NCBI GenBank assembly: GCA_964469815.1
Contig: CAYXZC010000034.1
Location: forward strand, 1-20,701
DNA from: MGBC163016 sp964469815
GTDB lineage: Bacteria > Actinomycetota > Coriobacteriia > Coriobacteriales > Eggerthellaceae
Direction: 5' to 3'
Length of the DNA stretch: 20,701 nt
The translations under genes were made by a program, and so were the position numbers. The notes beneath the pieces are model-generated. The model saw nothing but the letters and a program-made list of their open reading frames with translations, was not told the origin of the DNA and did not search any database. Below, one piece after another: positions 1 through 7,233 of this stretch (the stretch's first letter is position 1; the number at the start of each line of letters is the position of its first letter).

Positions 1-51
1 GATGTGGCGATCGAAGGTGCGCTCGATCCGATCATCGAACAGATTCTTTAG
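1..51 (+). CDS. C-terminal end of an unidentified protein (partial)
   Basis: Frame 1 is open from the window edge and encodes 16 residues (DVAIEGALDPIIEQIL) before a TAG stop at 49-51. A strong terminator starts three bases later, which supports this being the real end of a gene. The fragment is too short for me to assign a family. Enolase often precedes divIC/ftsB, but this tail does not look like an enolase C-terminus. Confidence 0.55.
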   Translation, partial: DVAIEGALDPIIEQIL

Positions 52-53
52 AG

Positions 54-94
54 TTCCGATCGGCTAAAACGCCGATCGGAATCTTCATTTTTTT
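54..94 (+). terminator. Rho-independent terminator
   Basis: A perfect 11-bp stem (TTCCGATCGGC, 54-64, with GCCGATCGGAA, 71-81) encloses the loop TAAAAC and is followed by a T-rich tract ending in seven T (88-94). It ends the transcript of the gene whose stop is at 49-51 and separates it from the next gene. This is the most canonical terminator in the window. Confidence 0.92.
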
Positions 95-228
95 GTTCCT
101 ATATTGCGCGTAGGCAGATCGCGCCGGTTCCATCAAAACACTGGAAATGAGCGGCTCAACATGGTAACCTATTCGAACACGATGCAGATACACACTTCAA
201 ACGAACCAAATGCATTAGGAGCCATGGC

Positions 229-1137
229 TTGAGAAACGCTTCAACAGTTCTGTCGTTCGAGGACGCTAGATTGAGAGCCGGCAGGAACGATCAGGTCGGA
301 TCGAATCGCTCTTATTCCAATGCAAGCCCTTCATCTTCCGATAAAGGATTGGATAGGAATGCTCTGTCCTATGTATTCGATGTTGATTTCGGCTCGGCAT
401 CCCATGATGCGTTCGCATCCTATGATGACCTTTCGAATCCTGAACTTGGAATAGATGCCGAGGATATCGCTTTGGCTGAAGAGGATATCGCAGTCGTGTC
501 CAAAAAGGGACTATTCGCCAAGCTAGGGGACGCGGTCGATAAGAGGAAGCGCTCGCGCAACAAAGCCAGAGCGGAAAAGGCCTTCAATAGGTCGATAGGC
601 GCTTCTTCCTCCAATGCATCGGATAGCGCAGGCCCCAGAGCTGCACTATACAAGGCTGAAATGGGTTCCAAGCAGCGTCGCGCGACCAGAATGCAAGACG
701 GTGGTAGAACGTGGGGCGCGAACTTTGGCCTGTCCTTGCCATCATTTTCGCTTCCGGATATTCCGAAGAAGATCATGGCCAGCCTGTGCTGCGTGCTGTG
801 CATGGCTCTGCTTTCCGGGATGCTCTACACGCCGGCGCAGCAATACTATCAGCAGATGCGAGAACGCGATCGTCTCAATGCGGAATACGCGGCTATAGTC
901 GATCGCAACGAATCGCTACAGGCTCTCGTGGATAACCTGGAATCCGATGAGGGGATAGAGGACAAGGCTCATTCTGAATTCGGGCTGGTCAAGAAAGGCG
1001 AACAGGCCGGTGCGGCTACCGGATTCGTGGTGGATGACCCATCGGATTTCAAAGCGAATATCGCACCGGGAAGCGTTCCTGCCCCTGAGACATGGTATTC
1101 AGGATTCCTGGATTTCTTCTTCGGCTATAGCAGCTGA
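229..1137 (+). CDS. Septum formation initiator family protein (DivIC/FtsB-like) with long N-terminal extension
   Basis: Predicted cell-division protein of the DivIC/FtsB type, a bitopic membrane partner in the divisome. Residues 1 to about 175 are low-complexity, rich in Ser, Ala, Asp and basic residues, and look cytoplasmic and disordered. One membrane segment follows at about 183-203, then a predicted coiled coil (about 204-245) containing YQQMRERDRLNAEY, and the family-typical pattern of a short acidic stretch leading to AHSEFGLVKKGE. The start is TTG at 229, chosen because AGGAG (217-221) sits 7 nt upstream; the nearby ATG at 224 hits a stop after one codon. At 302 aa it is two to three times the usual family length, the excess being the N-terminal extension. 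The Ppx/GppA gene begins 14 nt downstream, so the two are probably cotranscribed. No convincing promoter was seen at 95-228. Confidence 0.85.
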   Translation: MRNASTVLSFEDARLRAGRNDQVGSNRSYSNASPSSSDKGLDRNALSYVFDVDFGSASHDAFASYDDLSNPELGIDAEDIALAEEDIAVVSKKGLFAKLGDAVDKRKRSRNKARAEKAFNRSIGASSSNASDSAGPRAALYKAEMGSKQRRATRMQDGGRTWGANFGLSLPSFSLPDIPKKIMASLCCVLCMALLSGMLYTPAQQYYQQMRERDRLNAEYAAIVDRNESLQALVDNLESDEGIEDKAHSEFGLVKKGEQAGAATGFVVDDPSDFKANIAPGSVPAPETWYSGFLDFFFGYSS

Positions 1138-1151
1138 TCAAAGGCGTCATC

Positions 1152-2189
1152 TTGCTTCTCGATGATCCTTCGAAAGATCGTGACCGGTTCACCGTTGTGC
1201 AAGCGAGTCGTTTTGCTGCGATCGATATCGGAACCGTAACATGCCGTCTTCTCGTTGCAGATGCCTTTGCGACCGAATTGCCCAGTGGGCATCTCGATAT
1301 CAAGCTCATGAATGTCGCCAAAGAGTATGCTGTGACGAATCTGGGCGAAGGCGTGGATGCAACGCATCGTTTGAGCGCGGATGCGATAGAGCGCGTGGCG
1401 GATGCGCTTCAGGGGTTCAAACGCACGATGGCTGAATTGTCAGATGAGGAACATCCGATACAAAAGGTGTCGGTCATGTCCACCTCTGCTGCACGGGATG
1501 CCGAGAACTCAGATGTTTTCGCATCGCGTCTGGCGCAGTTAGGCTTCGGGCTCGATATCATCCCCGGAAGCGAAGAGGCATCGCTTTCGTTTTCCGGAGC
1601 AACGATCAAGCGCATCGGGGATCCTGTAATGGTGGTGGATGTCGGCGGCGGCTCCACTGAGGTATCTTTCGGGATCGGGGGACAGGCTCCTGTTTGCAGC
1701 AGATCCTTCAACATAGGTTGCAGACGCGTTACGGAAAGATTCTTCACCTGCGATCCTCCGAGCTTCTCCCAGCTTGAAGAAGCTCGGAGATGGATCCGCT
1801 CGCAATTTAATGGCTGGATCCAAGAGAAAGCGGTCAGATCTCAGTTAGAAGGTCATCCATCCATGCTGGCTGTTGCAGGAACCGCCACATCTGCTGTGAG
1901 CATTCGAGAGAGGATGGATGCGTATGATCCGGAAAAGGTCGATGGAGCATCGGTCTCGTTGGGTCAACTTTGCGATATAGAAGAGCGCTTATCATCGATG
2001 ACGCTATGCGAGAGGCGTGAAGTGGTCGGGCTCGACCCGAGGCGCGCGCCTGTTATAGTTGCCGGGATGATCATCCTTGAGGAAGCTATGATCGCTTTCG
2101 GGCAAGATCGATTCTATGCAAGCGAATCGGATATCCTCGAAGGCATGATCCTTGATTCTGCCAAGAGGTCAATGCTCGGTGAAGGTTGA
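1152..2189 (+). CDS. Ppx/GppA family phosphatase (exopolyphosphatase / pppGpp phosphohydrolase)
   Basis: Cytoplasmic actin-like ATPase-fold phosphatase expected to hydrolyse polyphosphate and/or the gamma phosphate of pppGpp. The family motifs are present in order: phosphate-1 loop AAIDIGTVTCRLLVAD (22-37), TSAARDAENSDVF (111-123), PGSEEASLSFSGA (138-150) and phosphate-2 loop VVDVGGGSTEVSFG (161-174), with AGTATSAV further on. Its 345 aa match the short single-unit actinobacterial form. The usual DIGTNS motif reads DIGTVT here. The TTG start at 1152 has AAAGG about 7 nt upstream; GTG at 1197, just before the conserved core, is an alternative. The sequence alone cannot separate exopolyphosphatase from pppGpp phosphatase activity. 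Confidence 0.9.
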   Translation: MLLDDPSKDRDRFTVVQASRFAAIDIGTVTCRLLVADAFATELPSGHLDIKLMNVAKEYAVTNLGEGVDATHRLSADAIERVADALQGFKRTMAELSDEEHPIQKVSVMSTSAARDAENSDVFASRLAQLGFGLDIIPGSEEASLSFSGATIKRIGDPVMVVDVGGGSTEVSFGIGGQAPVCSRSFNIGCRRVTERFFTCDPPSFSQLEEARRWIRSQFNGWIQEKAVRSQLEGHPSMLAVAGTATSAVSIRERMDAYDPEKVDGASVSLGQLCDIEERLSSMTLCERREVVGLDPRRAPVIVAGMIILEEAMIAFGQDRFYASESDILEGMILDSAKRSMLGEG

Positions 2190-2217
2190 TACTTTGATCT
2201 TGTGATGCTGCGCAGGC

Positions 2218-2241
2218 GAGCACAGCGAAGGAATTGTGCTC
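2218..2241. terminator. Hairpin between convergent genes
   Basis: GAGCACA (2218-2224) and TGTGCTC (2235-2241) form a 7-bp perfect stem with a 10-nt loop. It lies in the 73-bp gap between the convergent ppx-like gene and the peptidoglycan-binding-like gene, so it may act for both strands. There is no T-run on either side, so terminator function is uncertain. Confidence 0.4.
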
Positions 2242-2262
2242 CCTAGCGGTTTTCGGGAATCC

Positions 2263-3150
2263 TCAGAGCACCTGGCAAAGCGCATCGAGCAAGGTTATGG
2301 CATAATGCTGCGCCGTTCTATCGCGACCTGCTTCCATCCAACTCGTTCCGGGAAGCACCACCCTTATCCTCAACGGCTTTGTGGCCTTCGCCATCTGAAG
2401 AGCTCCAGCGAGCCTTGCGCTCAACGCATCGCTATCGACATACATCACGGTAGGAGTGGTGTCATCGCCGGATTCCGTTGCCACTTGGATGAGAAGCATC
2501 TCCTCATCGGGCTCCACCGAGAGCGCATCTGCGCTGACCATCTTGGAAGCAGGGGTCGTCGCGGCTGCGAGATTCGACATCCTCGAGGCCACATCACGCG
2601 TGAACTCGTCTGTCCCGAACAGGCACATGGTGTGCTCTTCCAGAACATCGGCTGCACGGGCGAATCCCACAGGCCTGTTCGCATTCAAGGATCCTTTGCC
2701 AACCCAGGAATGCTCGAGGTTATGCAAGGCGTTATAGGTGTAAGCACCCGCGATCCCGTCAGATGGAAGGCCTAGGTTCATCTGGAACTTGCGCAAAGCC
2801 GCTTCGGTGTAGGCGCCGAACACATTGTCTTCGTTGCCGCAGAAGAATCCGAGCGCGCCCAATGCTTGCTGGAGCTCCAACACATCGCTGCCGTGAAAAT
2901 ACGGCATCCTAAGATAGAGCGTGCGATCGCCGAGCTTGTAGGTCGCGGCGACCAATTCGTTCCAAACGCTCTCGTTCACCTCATCGGTATCCGGCAGCGC
3001 CCTATCATCGCAGAATCTTCGTACTGCCTCGGCTGTCTTCTTGCCGAAATCCCCATCGATCTGTCGTTCCTCGAGAAATCCGAGCATCACCAATCTGTGT
3101 TGGATATCCTCCACAGCAACGCCTGTATCTCCGATTCTAATGGTCCTCAT
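2263..3150 (-). CDS. Cytoplasmic protein with two peptidoglycan-binding-like (PGB_1) repeats and an unassigned C-terminal domain
   Basis: Two PG_binding_1-type repeats are visible. The first, roughly residues 5-65, includes DIQHRLVMLGFLEE, IDGDFGKKTAEAVRRF; the second, roughly 85-145, includes VLELQQALGALGFF, VFGAYTEAALRKFQ and DGIAGAYT. The C-terminal ~125 residues contain no catalytic motif I recognise. There is no signal peptide or membrane segment, so a cytoplasmic location is likely. Actinobacterial CwlM has the same general layout (two such repeats, no signal peptide, then an amidase-like domain) and regulates peptidoglycan precursor synthesis, but the C-terminus here does not visibly match an Amidase_3 fold. 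I chose ATG at 3150; TTG six bases upstream (3156) is also served by the AGGAAAGAG ribosome-binding region. It follows the polyprenyl synthase gene by 58 nt, so cotranscription is likely. Confidence 0.75.
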   Translation of the reverse strand: MRTIRIGDTGVAVEDIQHRLVMLGFLEERQIDGDFGKKTAEAVRRFCDDRALPDTDEVNESVWNELVAATYKLGDRTLYLRMPYFHGSDVLELQQALGALGFFCGNEDNVFGAYTEAALRKFQMNLGLPSDGIAGAYTYNALHNLEHSWVGKGSLNANRPVGFARAADVLEEHTMCLFGTDEFTRDVASRMSNLAAATTPASKMVSADALSVEPDEEMLLIQVATESGDDTTPTVMYVDSDALSARLAGALQMAKATKPLRIRVVLPGTSWMEAGRDRTAQHYAITLLDALCQVL

Positions 3151-3214
3151 GCTCAAAGCTCTTTCCTATCGCAACGTTCTTCAAAGGATGCCGGCAAATT
3201 CAGCTTCGTCTGAG

Positions 3215-4270
3215 CTATTTCAGCCTATTGACGAACCAGTCAGCCATTGATTCGAGCAGATCGCGCGAATCGCTCGGAGGCACCATCTCGCGAAGGCGGT
3301 TCTTGGCTATAGATGTAAGATTCTCTGCATACGAGCGCGCATAATCTATCGCACCGGATCTATCCATCAGCTCTACTGCCTCTGCTAGAACCTCCGGATC
3401 ACGCTCCTTCGAAGAGAGGATCTCGATGAGCCTATCCCTGTCGGCTCCTTCCAGATTCTGAAGGGCATACACCACAACGAGCGTACGCTTTCCCTCGGTT
3501 ATGTCGTTTCGGAAATCCTTCTTCGTGCTCTCTTCTTTGCCGACCAAGTTCAGCAGATCATCTTGGATCTGGAATGCGAGCCCGGTATCCAGCCCGTAAT
3601 TGCGAAGCGCCTCGATCTCTGTTTCGCTGGCACCGCCGATGATGGCACCGATCGCGAGCGGTACCGCACCGGAGTAATGCGCGGTCTTATGCGTTGCCAT
3701 GACAAGGTAGTCTTCAGGCGTTATGTCGTATCGGCCGTCCCGTGCCCAGCCGATATCGAGCGCTTGCCCCTCTACGGTTCTGCGCGTCATGTCGATGAGC
3801 TCTGTTACCACGCGCACTTTGGTGGAATCATCCAGTGAATCATCCTTTATGACCGTCCCATTGACGAGCGAAAGCGCAAGATCGCCCATGTTGATGGCAA
3901 GACCTAACCCTTCTTTCAGATGCAAGCATTTCTCGCCGCGCCTAAGTTCGGCGTCATCTGCTATGTCATCATGGATGAGAGCGGCTGTATGGAAATGTTC
4001 GATGGCCGATGCGGCCGAAGTGGCCTTTTCCATATCACCACCGACAGCTCGGCAAGCTGCATAGCAGATGAGAGGGCGATGCCGCTTTCCGCCGTTTTGG
4101 CTGTATGCGAGCAATGGATCGTAAAGGTATGTATCCATATCCGGGTGTGTTCCCGTAGGGATGAATTCGTTGATGATGTCGCCTACCTGGTCGGCATAGC
4201 GATCCAGATATTCCTCGAATGTCGTGGGCGGCTTTTCCGTTGAACTTAGGATCTTGGTTATCGTTTCCAT
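3215..4270 (-). CDS. Polyprenyl diphosphate synthase (trans-isoprenyl diphosphate synthase family)
   Basis: Condenses isopentenyl diphosphate onto allylic diphosphates to make a linear prenyl chain, used for example for menaquinone side chains. Seen in the sequence: GGKRHRP (60-66, substrate binding), first aspartate-rich motif IHDDIADDAELRRG (DDxxD at 101-105), KTAHYSGAVPLAIGA (195-209), second aspartate motif region QIQDDLLNLVG (237-241) and DITEGKRTL (256-264). The last Asp of the second motif is Asn (DDLLN), as in some archaeal-like short and medium chain synthases. Ala at the two positions 4-5 before the first motif suggests a product longer than farnesyl, which is inference. Length (351 aa) fits the family. 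The ATG start is preceded by AAGGA with short spacing, and a plausible promoter lies upstream. Confidence 0.92.
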   Translation of the reverse strand: METITKILSSTEKPPTTFEEYLDRYADQVGDIINEFIPTGTHPDMDTYLYDPLLAYSQNGGKRHRPLICYAACRAVGGDMEKATSAASAIEHFHTAALIHDDIADDAELRRGEKCLHLKEGLGLAINMGDLALSLVNGTVIKDDSLDDSTKVRVVTELIDMTRRTVEGQALDIGWARDGRYDITPEDYLVMATHKTAHYSGAVPLAIGAIIGGASETEIEALRNYGLDTGLAFQIQDDLLNLVGKEESTKKDFRNDITEGKRTLVVVYALQNLEGADRDRLIEILSSKERDPEVLAEAVELMDRSGAIDYARSYAENLTSIAKNRLREMVPPSDSRDLLESMADWFVNRLK

Positions 4271-4317
4271 AATTCCTTGCGATCTTCAGACGGTCGAACA
4301 GTTCGTGTGCACACAAG

Positions 4318-4346
4318 ATTTTACCATCATAGGCTTCGTATGACAG
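4318..4346 (-). promoter_or_regulatory. Candidate sigma70-type promoter for the polyprenyl synthase gene
   Basis: On the minus strand, CTGTCA (plus 4341-4346; 4 of 6 match to TTGACA) and TAAAAT (plus 4318-4323; 5 of 6 match to TATAAT) are separated by exactly 17 nt. The -10 box lies about 48 nt upstream of the ATG at 4270. Seen by eye only. Confidence 0.4.
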
Positions 4347-4403
4347 GTTGCTGAACATAATGGACGTGAATATAGTCGAAGATCTAGGAAGAGCGCAAAT
4401 GGC

Positions 4404-4439
4404 GGGATGCTCTGAGGGCTGCGCGGCCTCATGCATCCC
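4404..4439. terminator. Two-part hairpin downstream of rubredoxin
   Basis: GGGATGC/GCATCCC (4404-4410 with 4433-4439) forms the outer stem and TGAGG/CCTCA (4413-4417 with 4427-4431) the inner stem, separated by a small interior loop. It lies in the 290-bp gap 4271-4560 between rubredoxin and the prenyl synthase, both on the minus strand, so it probably ends or attenuates the rubredoxin transcript. The T-rich tail is weak. Apart from this and the candidate promoter, I see nothing coding in that gap. Confidence 0.5.
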
Positions 4440-4560
4440 ACCACTCGTCATTGCTAGTGCTGCTATCGATGTGCCTTCACCTCTGAGTTGTTTAGACTCG
4501 TTCAAGCAAGGGCACCACGGTGATGAACACCCAATTCACAGAGTCTTGGATAAATAGCAT

Positions 4561-4722
4561 CTAGTCCAGAGGGGAGAAATCCTCTTTTGATACTCCGCAG
4601 ATGGGGCAGACCCAATCATCAGGGATATCCTCGAAGGGCGTACCGGGATCGATGCCGCCATCAGGGTCTCCGATCTGAGGATCATAGACATATCCGCAGA
4701 CATCGCATATGTACTTTTGCAT
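4561..4722 (-). CDS. Rubredoxin
   Basis: A 53-aa mononuclear iron electron carrier. The two iron-binding knuckles are CDVCGY (Cys6, Cys9) and CPICGV (Cys39, Cys42), with the family-typical YVYDP, GDPDGGIDPGTPFEDIP and DDWVCP between and around them. The length is exactly that of classic clostridial-type rubredoxins. The ATG at 4722 has a strong AAAGGAG ribosome-binding site about 6 nt upstream. A longer frame reading upstream through the antisense strand of the tRNA-Leu gene exists but is an artefact. Anaerobes use rubredoxin mainly in oxygen and peroxide detoxification and in low-potential electron transfer; the partner enzyme is not visible here. The 214-bp upstream region holds a bulged hairpin at 4741-4769 in the presumed 5' leader. 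Confidence 0.96.
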   Translation of the reverse strand: MQKYICDVCGYVYDPQIGDPDGGIDPGTPFEDIPDDWVCPICGVSKEDFSPLD

Positions 4723-4936
4723 GTCGGCTCCTTTCTTTGGACAAGGATCGCTACTTGTCGATCCCTTGTTCGAATCGCTTATAAGGATGACATCTAAGAA
4801 GCGCTGGGGAGCCATCTCTTGCCGATATGTTGCGATTATGTAAATCTTTCGGTAGGTCGTCGTTTTGGTGGATGAATCGCTCAGAAACACATACCCTATG
4901 TGGCGTTTTCTAGTAGAATGTTCATCGTGACCTAGC

Positions 4937-5021
4937 GGGGGCGTGGCGGAATTGGCATACGCAGCGGACTTAAAATCCGCCGTCTTCTGACTTAAGGGTT
5001 CGAGTCCCTTCGCCCCTACCA
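4937..5021 (+). tRNA. tRNA-Leu (anticodon UAA)
   Basis: Acceptor strands GGGGGCG (4937-4943) and CGCCCCT (5011-5017) pair, followed by discriminator A and an encoded CCA ending at 5021. The anticodon stem GCGGA/TCCGC (4964-4968, 4976-4980) encloses loop CTTAAAA with anticodon TAA at 4971-4973. A long variable arm typical of class II tRNAs is followed by the T arm AAGGG-TTCGAGT-CCCTT. The 85-nt length fits tRNA-Leu. It lies 97 nt upstream of leuC on the same strand. Confidence 0.95.
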
Positions 5022-5058
5022 TCGAGGTCAAGCGTTGCATACCGGAAAAATGTTGAGC

Positions 5059-5078
5059 AGACCGCTTAGGCGGTCTTT
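5059..5078 (+). terminator. Hairpin between tRNA-Leu and leuC
   Basis: AGACCGC (5059-5065) and GCGGTCT (5070-5076) form a perfect 7-bp stem with loop TTAG, followed by only a short T run. It probably trims or ends the tRNA transcript, leaking or not into leuC. The T run is too short to call it a strong terminator. Confidence 0.55.
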
Positions 5079-5117
5079 CCATAGCATCCCATAACTTCAT
5101 ATAGAGCGGAGGTACCC

Positions 5118-6611
5118 ATGACGCGTGCTATGACGATGGCGGAAAAGATACTGGCGGCGCATGCCGGACTTGACGAGGTCGAGCCGGGGCAGTTGATCGA
5201 ATGCGATCTCGATCTGGTGCTTGCCAACGATGTTACGGCTCCTATAGCCATCAAGACGTGCCGCGAGATAACGGATTCCGTCTTCGATGGGGATTCCGTG
5301 ATCCTCGTTCCGGATCATTATGTTCCCAATAAGGACATCAAGAGCGCCGAGCAGGCCAAGATCGTCCGCGACTTCGCCCACGACCAGAGCATCAGCCACT
5401 ATTATGAGGTCGGATGCATGGGTGTCGAGCATGCGCTTCTGCCCGAGCAAGGTGTTGTAGGTGCCGGGGATCTGATAATCGGTGCCGATTCGCACACTTG
5501 CACCTATGGTGCTCTTGGGGCGTTCTCCACAGGTGTGGGCTCAACTGATGCCGGCGTGGGCATGGCAACGGGCAAAGCGTGGTTCAAGGTTCCGGAAACC
5601 ATCAAGTTCGTTGTGAATGGAAAGTTAGCACCGGGTGTTACCGGGAAAGATGTCATCTTGCATATCATTGGCAAGATCGGCGTTGATGGTGCATTGTACA
5701 AAGCCATGGAATTCACCGGAAGCGCCATAGAGTCGCTTCCCATGGACGAGCGTCTCTCCATTTCGAACATGGCTATCGAGGCAGGTGGCAAAGCCGGGCT
5801 CATTCCTGTGGACGATGTTACGCGTGAATACATGGATGGGCGCACCGAGCGTCCCTACAAAGCCTATTATTCCGATGATGATGCGCAGTTCGCCGAGGTG
5901 ATCGAGATAGATGCGGCTGATATCGTTCCGACGGTGGCCTTCCCACACCTCCCGTCCAATACGCGCCCGGTATCAGATGCGCGGGATATCACCATCGATC
6001 AGGCCGTCATCGGTTCGTGCACTAATGGGCGCTTGGCTGATATGCGCCAGGCGGCAGATGTGCTGCGAGGGCGTAAAGTGGCTGATAGCGTGCGTTGCAT
6101 CGTCATCCCAGCTACCCAAGAGGTCTATCGGGCTTGCGTGGATGAAGGGTTGATGGATGTCTTCCTCGATGCCAACTGCGCGGTCAGCACTCCTACTTGC
6201 GGGCCTTGTCTTGGCGGCTACATGGGTATACTTGCTGCTGGCGAGCGCGCCATAGCCACCACGAACCGTAATTTCGTCGGGCGAATGGGCGATCCTACCA
6301 GTGAAGTCTATCTGGCATCCCCGGCGGTTGCCGCTGCCAGTGCGATCCTCGGCCATATCGGGCTTCCGGAGGATCTTCCGCCCGTAGACGAATCCAAGCT
6401 AACATCGAAGAAGGCTACGTCCGAGAAGGTGGATGCTGTGCCTTCTTCGAGCAGGGTGGAAAAAGAGCCGGTAAAGGAGTTCGCTCTTGAGGGGATAACC
6501 TTCGATTCTACGGGATCTGTCGGCGCTACGGCTGAGGAGGATGTCCTTGATATATCCGGCAATGCGCAAACAGGCGGGATCTCCATGGATTGGAGCATGT
6601 TGGAAGAATGA
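5118..6611 (+). CDS. leuC: 3-isopropylmalate dehydratase large subunit with C-terminal tail
   Basis: Catalytic subunit of isopropylmalate isomerase, an aconitase-family [4Fe-4S] enzyme converting 2- to 3-isopropylmalate in leucine synthesis together with LeuD. Seen: MAEKILAAHAG at the N-terminus, LIIGADSHTCTYGALGAF, IGSCTNGR with cluster ligand Cys301, and PTCGPCLGGYMGILAAGE with Cys361 and Cys364, then ATTNRNFVGRMG. The compact prokaryotic/archaeal-type LeuC is about 418-420 aa; this one is 497 aa because of about 75 extra residues after HIGLPEDLPP, a polar, low-complexity tail ending GGISMDWSMLEE. The start ATG at 5118 is set by GGAGG (5108-5112) 5 nt upstream. First gene of leuCDB. Homoaconitase-like substrate breadth cannot be excluded, but the leuB neighbour favours leucine. 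Confidence 0.95.
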   Translation: MTRAMTMAEKILAAHAGLDEVEPGQLIECDLDLVLANDVTAPIAIKTCREITDSVFDGDSVILVPDHYVPNKDIKSAEQAKIVRDFAHDQSISHYYEVGCMGVEHALLPEQGVVGAGDLIIGADSHTCTYGALGAFSTGVGSTDAGVGMATGKAWFKVPETIKFVVNGKLAPGVTGKDVILHIIGKIGVDGALYKAMEFTGSAIESLPMDERLSISNMAIEAGGKAGLIPVDDVTREYMDGRTERPYKAYYSDDDAQFAEVIEIDAADIVPTVAFPHLPSNTRPVSDARDITIDQAVIGSCTNGRLADMRQAADVLRGRKVADSVRCIVIPATQEVYRACVDEGLMDVFLDANCAVSTPTCGPCLGGYMGILAAGERAIATTNRNFVGRMGDPTSEVYLASPAVAAASAILGHIGLPEDLPPVDESKLTSKKATSEKVDAVPSSSRVEKEPVKEFALEGITFDSTGSVGATAEEDVLDISGNAQTGGISMDWSMLEE

Positions 6612-6616
6612 TCCGG

Positions 6617-6682
6617 TCGATCGATGAAAGCAAGCTCGCGCATCGTGGTGCCACGTGCGAAAGGCCGGTCTTCATCGATCGA
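6617..6682 (+). other. Long intercistronic hairpin between leuC and leuD
   Basis: TCGATCGATGAA (6617-6628) pairs perfectly with TTCATCGATCGA (6671-6682). Inside it, CGCATCGTGG (6639-6648) pairs with CCACGTGCG (6651-6659) with one bulged base. The structure fills the 118-bp leuC-leuD gap and ends 47 nt before leuD. It could stabilise the leuC message, or attenuate or process the operon transcript. No U-run follows it. Confidence 0.6.
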
Positions 6683-6729
6683 GGGTCTCTATGTATTTCG
6701 ATCGTAAATCTTTCAGATTAGGAGCAAGC

Positions 6730-7233
6730 ATGAATTTTGAGGGAAGAGCCTTTCGTTACGGACGTGATATCGACACAGACGTCATCATCCCGGCGCGCTA
6801 TCTGAACACATCCGATCCCAAAGAGCTCGCAGCGCACTGCATGGAGGATCTGGACAAGACCTTCATAGAGCGTGTGAAGCCGGGGGATATCATAGTTGCC
6901 GAAGAGAATTTCGGTTGCGGATCATCTCGCGAGCACGCGCCTATCGCCATCAAGGAAGCAGGTGTGAGCGTGGTCATCGCGAAGAGCTTCGCGCGCATCT
7001 TCTATCGCAATTCCATCAACACCGGACTTGCCATCATGGAGTGTCCGGAGGCTGTCGATGCCATCAAGGATGGCGATACCGTCAAGGTTGACACCGACAC
7101 CGGAGAGATAGTTGATGAGACCACGGGTGAGAGCTTCAAGGCGCAACCGTTCCCGCCTTTCGTCGCAGAGATAATCGAGAAGGGCGGTCTTGTCAACAGA
7201 TGGAAAGAGAAGCTCGCGGAAGAAGGTAGATGA
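6730..7233 (+). CDS. leuD: 3-isopropylmalate dehydratase small subunit
   Basis: Swivelling-domain subunit of isopropylmalate isomerase, working with LeuC. The 167-aa length fits the compact LeuD type. Seen: N-terminal GRAFRYGRDIDTDVIIPARY, then VAEENFGCGSSREHAPIAIK (the family signature GCGSSREH), and SFARIFYRNSINTGLAI. The start is ATG at 6730, supported by AGGAG (6720-6724) 5 nt upstream and by the family's usual N-terminus; a longer frame from 6655 runs through the intercistronic hairpin and is rejected. The TGA stop overlaps the leuB ATG (ATGA), indicating translational coupling. Confidence 0.96.
   Translation: MNFEGRAFRYGRDIDTDVIIPARYLNTSDPKELAAHCMEDLDKTFIERVKPGDIIVAEENFGCGSSREHAPIAIKEAGVSVVIAKSFARIFYRNSINTGLAIMECPEAVDAIKDGDTVKVDTDTGEIVDETTGESFKAQPFPPFVAEIIEKGGLVNRWKEKLAEEGR

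Noticed and set aside
2236..2775. 179-codon plus-strand frame opposite the peptidoglycan-binding-like gene
   Set aside because: Antisense shadow; the minus-strand product has clear PGB_1 repeats.
4778..4807. Promoter for rubredoxin with TATAAG as -10 box
   Set aside because: No acceptable -35 box lies 16-18 nt upstream on the minus strand, so I did not list it.
4561..5100. 179-codon minus-strand frame extending rubredoxin upstream
   Set aside because: The extension reads through the antisense of tRNA-Leu. The real start at 4722 has a strong ribosome-binding site and gives a standard 53-aa rubredoxin.
5022..5117. T-box or leucine leader peptide controlling leuC
   Set aside because: No T-box consensus, no Leu-rich short frame and no alternative terminator structure were seen in the 96-nt leader.
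6655..6729. Upstream extension of leuD from 6655
   Set aside because: It covers the intercistronic hairpin and lacks a ribosome-binding site; ATG 6730 has AGGAG at the right spacing and the conserved N-terminus.
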